A stretch of DNA of 10,833 nt from Trebonia sp. GTDB lineage: Bacteria > Actinomycetota > Actinomycetes > Streptosporangiales > Streptosporangiaceae. Location: the NCBI GenBank assembly GCA_030038035.1, contig JASHPP010000711.1, positions 1 to 10,833 of the forward strand, read 5' to 3'. How positions within the stretch are numbered: the first letter of the stretch is position 1; each line of letters starts with the position of its first letter. This document shows positions 7,428-10,833 of this stretch, piece after piece. Under the pieces are notes generated by a model, which made no database searches, had not been told where the DNA came from, and was given only the letters and a program-made list of their open reading frames with translations. Both the position numbers and the translations under genes were made by a program.

Positions 7428-7577
7428 GCGATCATCCTTCCCCGGGCAGTCACTGTTCGCGCAGGCAGAAGCCAGGGATCGTTCGGGAAAATCTTCTATC
7501 TAACTACTGATTAACCGTAGCTTCTTTCGTACGATACGAATAGTACCGGAGTATCGTTCGCCGACTCGGGAGACAGC
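7428..7577. promoter_or_regulatory. Divergent kdd / kamA control region with palindromic operator
   Basis: This 150-base gap separates the two arms of the lysine locus and has an A/T-rich centre (about 7487-7545). TTCGTA-CGA-TACGAA at 7526-7540 is a perfect 6-3-6 palindrome, the size and shape of many IclR-family operators. It is nested in a longer inverted repeat: CGTACGATAC at 7528-7537 with GTATCGTTCG at 7551-7560 (one mismatch, 13-base spacer). ATCGTTCG occurs at 7478-7485 and again at 7553-7560. One or both promoters must lie here, because kdd and kamA face away from each other. No single -10/-35 pair is clear enough to place. GGGAG at 7568-7572 is the kamA ribosome site. Confidence 0.7.
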
Positions 7578-9008
7578 ATGGGCGATCTGCAGCAGCCGTA
7601 CGAGTACAGGCGCCGTGAGCTCGCCGAGCCGGACTGGCGGCGGCTGCCGGGGTGGGCCGGGGTGACGCGCGCGGAGTGGGAGTCCGCGCAGTGGCAGCGG
7701 GCACACTGCGTGAAGAACGCCAGGCAGCTGCGCGAGGTCGCCGGCCCCGGGCTGAGCGAGGCCTTCCTCGCCGACCTGGAGCGGGACCAGCGGGAGCGGG
7801 CCACGATGTCCATGCTGGTCCCGCCGCAGATGCTGAACACGATCGCGCCGGGGGTGGCCGCGTCCGCGCCGGATTTCACCGACGCGTGGCGGGCGGACCC
7901 GGTGCGCCGCTACATGCTCCCGCTGTTCAGCGACCGGCAGCCGACGTGGCCCTCGCACCCGTACGCGCAGCGCGACTCGCTGCACGAGGCGGAGATGTGG
8001 GCGGTCGAGGGGCTCACCCACCGGTACCCGACGAAGGTGCTCGCCGAGCTGCTGCCGACCTGCCCGCAGTACTGCGGGCACTGCACGCGGATGGACCTGG
8101 TCGGGAACCCGACCGCGGCGTTCGGCAAGTACAAGTTCGAGCTGGCCCGCGAGAACCGGCTGGCCGCCATGCTCGACTACCTGCGCGCGACCCCGGGCGT
8201 CCGGGACGTCGTGGTCTCCGGCGGCGACGTGGCGAACCTGCCGTGGGCGCGGCTTGAGTCGTTCGTGTCCGCGCTGCTTGAGATCGACTCGGTGCGCGAC
8301 ATCCGGCTGGCGAGCAAGGCGCTGATGGGGCTGCCGCAGCACTGGCTGGCTGACGAGGTGCGGGCCGGGATGGCGCGGCTGGCGGCGACGGCGCGGGCGC
8401 GGGACGTGTCGCTGGCGATCCACACGCACGTGAACGCCGCGCAGTCGGTGACCCCGCTGGTGGCGCGGGCCGCCAGGGCGATGCTCGAGGCCGGGGTCAG
8501 GGACGTGCGCAACCAGGGCGTGCTGCTGCGCGGCGTCAACGCCGGCTGGTGCGGCCCAGCAGGCGAAGACGACGCCGGCGCGGTGCTCGACCTGTGTTTC
8601 GCGCTGCTCGACGGGGCCGGGATCCTGCCGTACTACTTCTACATGTGCGACATGATCCCCGGCGCCGAGCACTGGCGGCTGACGCTCGGTGAGGCGCAGC
8701 GGCTGCAGAGCGCGATCATGGGCTACCTGCCGGGGTTCGCGACACCGCGGGTGGTCTGCGACGTGCCGTACGTGGGCAAGCGGTGGGTGCACCAGGTGGC
8801 GCGGTATGACACCACGCTGGGCATCTCGTACTGGACGAAGAACTACCGGACCGCGCTCGAGGCCGCCGACCCGCTCGCGCTCGAGCGGGAGTACCCGTAC
8901 TACGACCCGGTGCACCTGCTGCCAGAAGCGGGCCAGGCCTGGTGGCGCGACCGGGTGCGCCAGCCGGAGCTCGTTGAATTAAGTTTGTCGCATGACACGG
9001 CGCAGTGA
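7578..9008 (+). CDS. kamA: L-lysine 2,3-aminomutase (radical SAM, PLP)
   Basis: A 476 aa iron-sulfur enzyme that converts L-lysine to L-beta-lysine using SAM and PLP, the entry step of the pathway. The radical SAM cluster motif CxxxCxxC is C162, C166 and C169, followed by T170-R171, which matches the substrate-carboxylate arginine of clostridial KamA. The two aspartates that hold the lysine side-chain amino group there (D293, D330) correspond to D358 in YFYMCDM and D395 in VVCDVP. They are 37 residues apart in both proteins, which favours lysine over glutamate as substrate. The PLP lysine is probably K401 in YVGK; the usual GGGGK loop is one residue shorter. The protein is about 60 aa longer than the 416 aa clostridial enzyme, partly at the N-terminus. 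GGGAG lies 5 bases before the ATG. The end overlaps the O-methyltransferase start by 17 bases. Confidence 0.94.
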   Translation: MGDLQQPYEYRRRELAEPDWRRLPGWAGVTRAEWESAQWQRAHCVKNARQLREVAGPGLSEAFLADLERDQRERATMSMLVPPQMLNTIAPGVAASAPDFTDAWRADPVRRYMLPLFSDRQPTWPSHPYAQRDSLHEAEMWAVEGLTHRYPTKVLAELLPTCPQYCGHCTRMDLVGNPTAAFGKYKFELARENRLAAMLDYLRATPGVRDVVVSGGDVANLPWARLESFVSALLEIDSVRDIRLASKALMGLPQHWLADEVRAGMARLAATARARDVSLAIHTHVNAAQSVTPLVARAARAMLEAGVRDVRNQGVLLRGVNAGWCGPAGEDDAGAVLDLCFALLDGAGILPYYFYMCDMIPGAEHWRLTLGEAQRLQSAIMGYLPGFATPRVVCDVPYVGKRWVHQVARYDTTLGISYWTKNYRTALEAADPLALEREYPYYDPVHLLPEAGQAWWRDRVRQPELVELSLSHDTAQ

Positions 9009-9651
9009 GCAGATCAGCCTCCACCTCAACGCCTACCTGACGGCGCACAGCACCCCGCCGGACGCGATCTTGCGGGAACTGGCCATGGAGACGGCGGAGC
9101 GCTACCCGAACGAGATCCACCTGCAGGTCGCTGCCGAGATGGGCACGCTGCTGACGTTGCTGACCAGGCTCAGCCGGGCGCGCCGCGGGATAGAGCTCGG
9201 CACGTTTACCGGGTACTCGTCGATCTGCATAGCCCGCGGGCTCGGCGCCGGCGGCCGGCTGCTGTGCTGCGACGTCAGCGAGGAGTGGACCTCGGTGGCG
9301 CGCAAGTACTGGGAGAAGGCAGGGCTCACCGACCGGATCGAGCTGCGGCTTGGCGCCGCGCTCGACACGCTGCGCGCCCTGCCGCGGGAGGAAGCCTTCG
9401 ACGTGGCGTTCATCGACGCGGACAAGCTGTGCTACCCCAAGTACTGGGCGGAGGTCGTGCCGCGGGTGCGCAGCGGCGGCGTGATCATGGTGGACAACAC
9501 GTTCTCCCACGGCCGGGTGCTCGACGCGGGCAACGACAACCCGTCGGTCATCGCGGTGCGCGCCATGAACGACCAGGCGGCGGCCGACGAACGCGTCGAG
9601 CTGGTCATGATCCCGCTCGGCGACGGCCTCACGGTCGCGCTCAAGCACTGA
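8992..9651 (+). CDS. O-methyltransferase, caffeoyl-CoA/catechol type
   Basis: A 219 aa class I SAM methyltransferase of the metal-dependent O-methyltransferase family (usually about 210-230 aa). Motif I is GIELGTFTGYSSICIARGL at residues 66-84. The SAM acidic residue is D94 in LLCCDVSEE. FIDADK (140-145) and VDNTF (167-171) supply the aspartates and asparagine expected to bind the divalent metal. An N-terminal helix QISLHLNAYLTAHSTPPDAI precedes the fold, as in this family. Members methylate vicinal hydroxyls on phenolics and related small molecules; the substrate here is unknown. The gene starts inside the end of kamA (17-base overlap) with only a weak upstream ribosome site in an A/T-rich patch, so it is probably coupled to kamA. 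That makes a role with lysine-derived compounds possible but unproven. It converges on the dehydrogenase gene. Confidence 0.9.
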   Translation: MTRRSEQISLHLNAYLTAHSTPPDAILRELAMETAERYPNEIHLQVAAEMGTLLTLLTRLSRARRGIELGTFTGYSSICIARGLGAGGRLLCCDVSEEWTSVARKYWEKAGLTDRIELRLGAALDTLRALPREEAFDVAFIDADKLCYPKYWAEVVPRVRSGGVIMVDNTFSHGRVLDAGNDNPSVIAVRAMNDQAAADERVELVMIPLGDGLTVALKH

Positions 9652-10667
9652 GCCGGGTGCCGCGGGCGCGTTCTGCCGACTGATAAGGCCTGATAAGGCC
9701 TGATAAGGCCTGATAAGGATGGCGCCGGGGCGGGTGGGCCGAGCCCGTCCGACACGTCGGCGTGCTCGCTTTCCAGCGTCAGGCCGGCCAATTGCGCCTC
9801 TTGCGCGATGAGCGCCGCGAAATCGACGTCGCCGTAGCCCCGGCTGACCAGCGACTGGATGAGCTGGTGAACCACCGCGGCCACCGGCATCGGGACCTCA
9901 CACTCCCGCGCGGCGGCCAGGCCGAGGTCGAAGTCCTTGCGCAGCAGGCGCGCGGTGAACGTGGCCTCGAAGTCCAGGTTCACGTAGGCCGGCGTCTTGT
10001 ACTGGGTGAACTGCGAGCCCACGACGCTGTTGTTGAGGCAGGCCAGGAAGGCCTCCCGGCTGATTCCGCTGGCCTGGGCGAGAATCGTGATCTCCGCCAT
10101 CGACGCGGCGACCACGCCGAGGAACAGGTTGTGACACAGCTTGACGACCCGCGCCAGTTCCCCGTCGCCGACGTACGTGACGCCGCGGCCGAGCATGTTC
10201 AGGTAGGGCTGCGCCGTGTCGAACGCGTCGCGCGGGCCGGAGACCGCGGCGGTCATCCTGCCGACCTCAACGACCTTCGGGTTTCCCATCACCGGCGCGG
10301 CGAGCAGCGCGGTGCCGCGCTCGCCGAGCCTTTCCCTGACGATCGCCGAGGCATCCGCGGACACCGTCGAGGTGTCGACGACGATCTTGGGTGAGGCGCT
10401 GCCGGAAATGAGCCCGCCCGGCCCGGTCAGGGCGGAGACGAGGTCGGCCGGCGTGCCGACGGCGGTGAAGACGATGTCGCAGCCGGCCAGTTCCTGGCAG
10501 GAGCCCGCCGCCTTGGCGCCCAGCTGGACGAGCGGTGCCGCCTTGGCCGCGGTGCGGTTGTAGACCGTCACGTCGCAGCCGTTGGCGAGCAGGCGGCGGA
10601 CCATGGCGGCACCCATCCGGCCGGTACCCAGCCACCCCAGCTGGAGTGCCTCACCGTGTTGAGCCAT
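9432..10667 (-). CDS. NAD(P)-dependent beta-hydroxyacid dehydrogenase (3-hydroxyisobutyrate dehydrogenase-like), extended C-terminus
   Basis: The first 298 or so residues form a complete beta-hydroxyacid dehydrogenase. The Rossmann motif is GWLGTGRMG at 11-19, the VYNRT segment follows strand 2, and the substrate motif is VVDTSTVSADA at 97-107. The catalytic lysine is K176 in VVKLCHNLFLG, where the usual KxxNN has H179-N180. The all-helical C-terminal domain runs through RLLRKDFDLGLAAA to GYGDVDFAALIAQEAQLAG. Relatives reduce or oxidise short hydroxyacids (3-hydroxyisobutyrate, tartronate, 4-hydroxybutyrate/succinate semialdehyde); the substrate is not determined here. The family normally ends near residue 300 (about 9768), but no stop occurs. 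The frame continues for some 113 residues of unrelated tail through the 10-base tandem repeat and 220 bases antisense to the O-methyltransferase gene. A frameshift or lost stop is likely. GGGGAAGG lies just before the ATG. Confidence 0.82.
   Translation of the reverse strand: MAQHGEALQLGWLGTGRMGAAMVRRLLANGCDVTVYNRTAAKAAPLVQLGAKAAGSCQELAGCDIVFTAVGTPADLVSALTGPGGLISGSASPKIVVDTSTVSADASAIVRERLGERGTALLAAPVMGNPKVVEVGRMTAAVSGPRDAFDTAQPYLNMLGRGVTYVGDGELARVVKLCHNLFLGVVAASMAEITILAQASGISREAFLACLNNSVVGSQFTQYKTPAYVNLDFEATFTARLLRKDFDLGLAAARECEVPMPVAAVVHQLIQSLVSRGYGDVDFAALIAQEAQLAGLTLESEHADVSDGLGPPAPAPSLSGLIRPYQALSVGRTRPRHPAQCLSATVRPSPSGIMTSSTRSSAAAWSFMARTAMTDGLSLPASSTRPWENVLSTMITPPLRTRGTTSAQYLG
9680..9718. 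repeat. Four-copy 10-base tandem repeat
   Basis: The unit CTGATAAGGC begins at 9680, 9690, 9700 and 9710; the fourth copy is complete for nine bases. The copies are identical. They lie 28 bases after the O-methyltransferase stop and inside the extended minus-strand dehydrogenase frame, where they encode SLSGLIRPYQALSVG together with flanking bases. Because 10 is not a multiple of 3, gain or loss of a copy shifts the minus-strand frame. Identical short tandem copies suggest slippage-prone DNA. Confidence 0.95.
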
Positions 10668-10833
10668 GCCTTCCCCGTCCTGCCTGCCCCGCCCCGATTG
10701 CCCGGCACAATCGTTTGCATTAGAGACTCTCCCGCCGGCGGCGGTTTGTCAATCCGTCATGCCCAATCTGTTATCTAGCCGTGCCTGAAGCGCCGCCCCG
10801 CCGAGGGGAGGCAGCGCGCCGCATCGCCGGCGC
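10668..10833. promoter_or_regulatory. Upstream region of the dehydrogenase gene
   Basis: No gene is visible in these last 166 bases. On the minus strand an exact TTGACA (complement of 10747-10752) lies about 80 bases before the dehydrogenase start. The best -10-like hexamer, TCTAAT (complement of 10719-10724), is 22 bases further on, which is too far for a standard promoter, so the assignment is tentative. CAATC recurs several times between 10700 and 10775. Confidence 0.3.

Noticed and set aside
7428..7577. Cobalamin riboswitch upstream of the B12-dependent operon
   Set aside because: The 150-base gap is too short for a full riboswitch and no B12-box-like sequence was seen; a palindromic protein operator explains the visible symmetry better.
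7500..8915. 471-codon minus-strand frame opposite kamA
   Set aside because: Shadow of kamA, with biased Arg/Pro/His composition and no recognisable domain.
8716..9648. 310-codon minus-strand frame opposite kamA and the O-methyltransferase
   Set aside because: Antisense composition only. It matters only as a frame the dehydrogenase could enter if the tandem repeat changed copy number.
9680..9718. Tandem repeat considered as a CRISPR array or as intrinsic terminator
   Set aside because: There are no spacers between copies, and the unit forms only the short AGGCCT self-complement, so neither reading holds.

Overview
This window is high-GC DNA with tightly packed genes and typical actinomycete codon use, where G/C third positions open long antisense reading frames. 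That points to an actinomycete-type organism (inference from composition only; no rRNA or tRNA gene is present to place it). Ten protein genes are supported. No tRNA, rRNA, insertion sequence, CRISPR array, origin or riboswitch was seen.

Left flank (1-3400). A glutamate decarboxylase gene on the minus strand reaches the left edge. It is separated by about 470 bases without a convincing gene from a plus-strand pair: an IclR-family regulator and a small class I SAM-dependent methyltransferase of the ETF-beta/nicotinamide methylase type. The methyltransferase converges on the lysine operon. A compact hairpin fills the 22 bases between the two stop codons.

Core (3402-9651). The minus-strand operon kdd-kamD-kamE-kal has 4-base stop/start overlaps at all three junctions. 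It is divergent from a plus-strand pair, kamA and a caffeoyl-CoA-type O-methyltransferase. Together these encode most of the 3,6-diaminohexanoate (Stadtman-type) lysine route. KamA turns L-lysine into L-beta-lysine. KamDE (B12 and PLP) moves the terminal amino group to give 3,5-diaminohexanoate. Kdd oxidatively deaminates that to 3-keto-5-aminohexanoate. Kal removes ammonia from 3-aminobutyryl-CoA to give crotonyl-CoA. The linking step, Kce (3-keto-5-aminohexanoate plus acetyl-CoA to aminobutyryl-CoA plus acetoacetate), is not in the window. The 150-base divergent region holds a 15-base palindrome of IclR-operator shape, nested in a longer inverted repeat. This suggests joint control of both arms, plausibly by the IclR protein encoded nearby.

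Right flank (9652-10833). A minus-strand beta-hydroxyacid dehydrogenase gene converges on the O-methyltransferase. Its reading frame lacks a stop where the family normally ends. It runs through a four-copy 10-base tandem repeat and 220 bases into the antisense strand of the O-methyltransferase gene.

Items most worth a second look: the lysine-fermentation-type cluster in a high-GC genome without Kce but with two methyltransferases; the long palindrome at the 3' end of kdd; the frame-altering tandem repeat; and the palindromic kdd/kamA control region.
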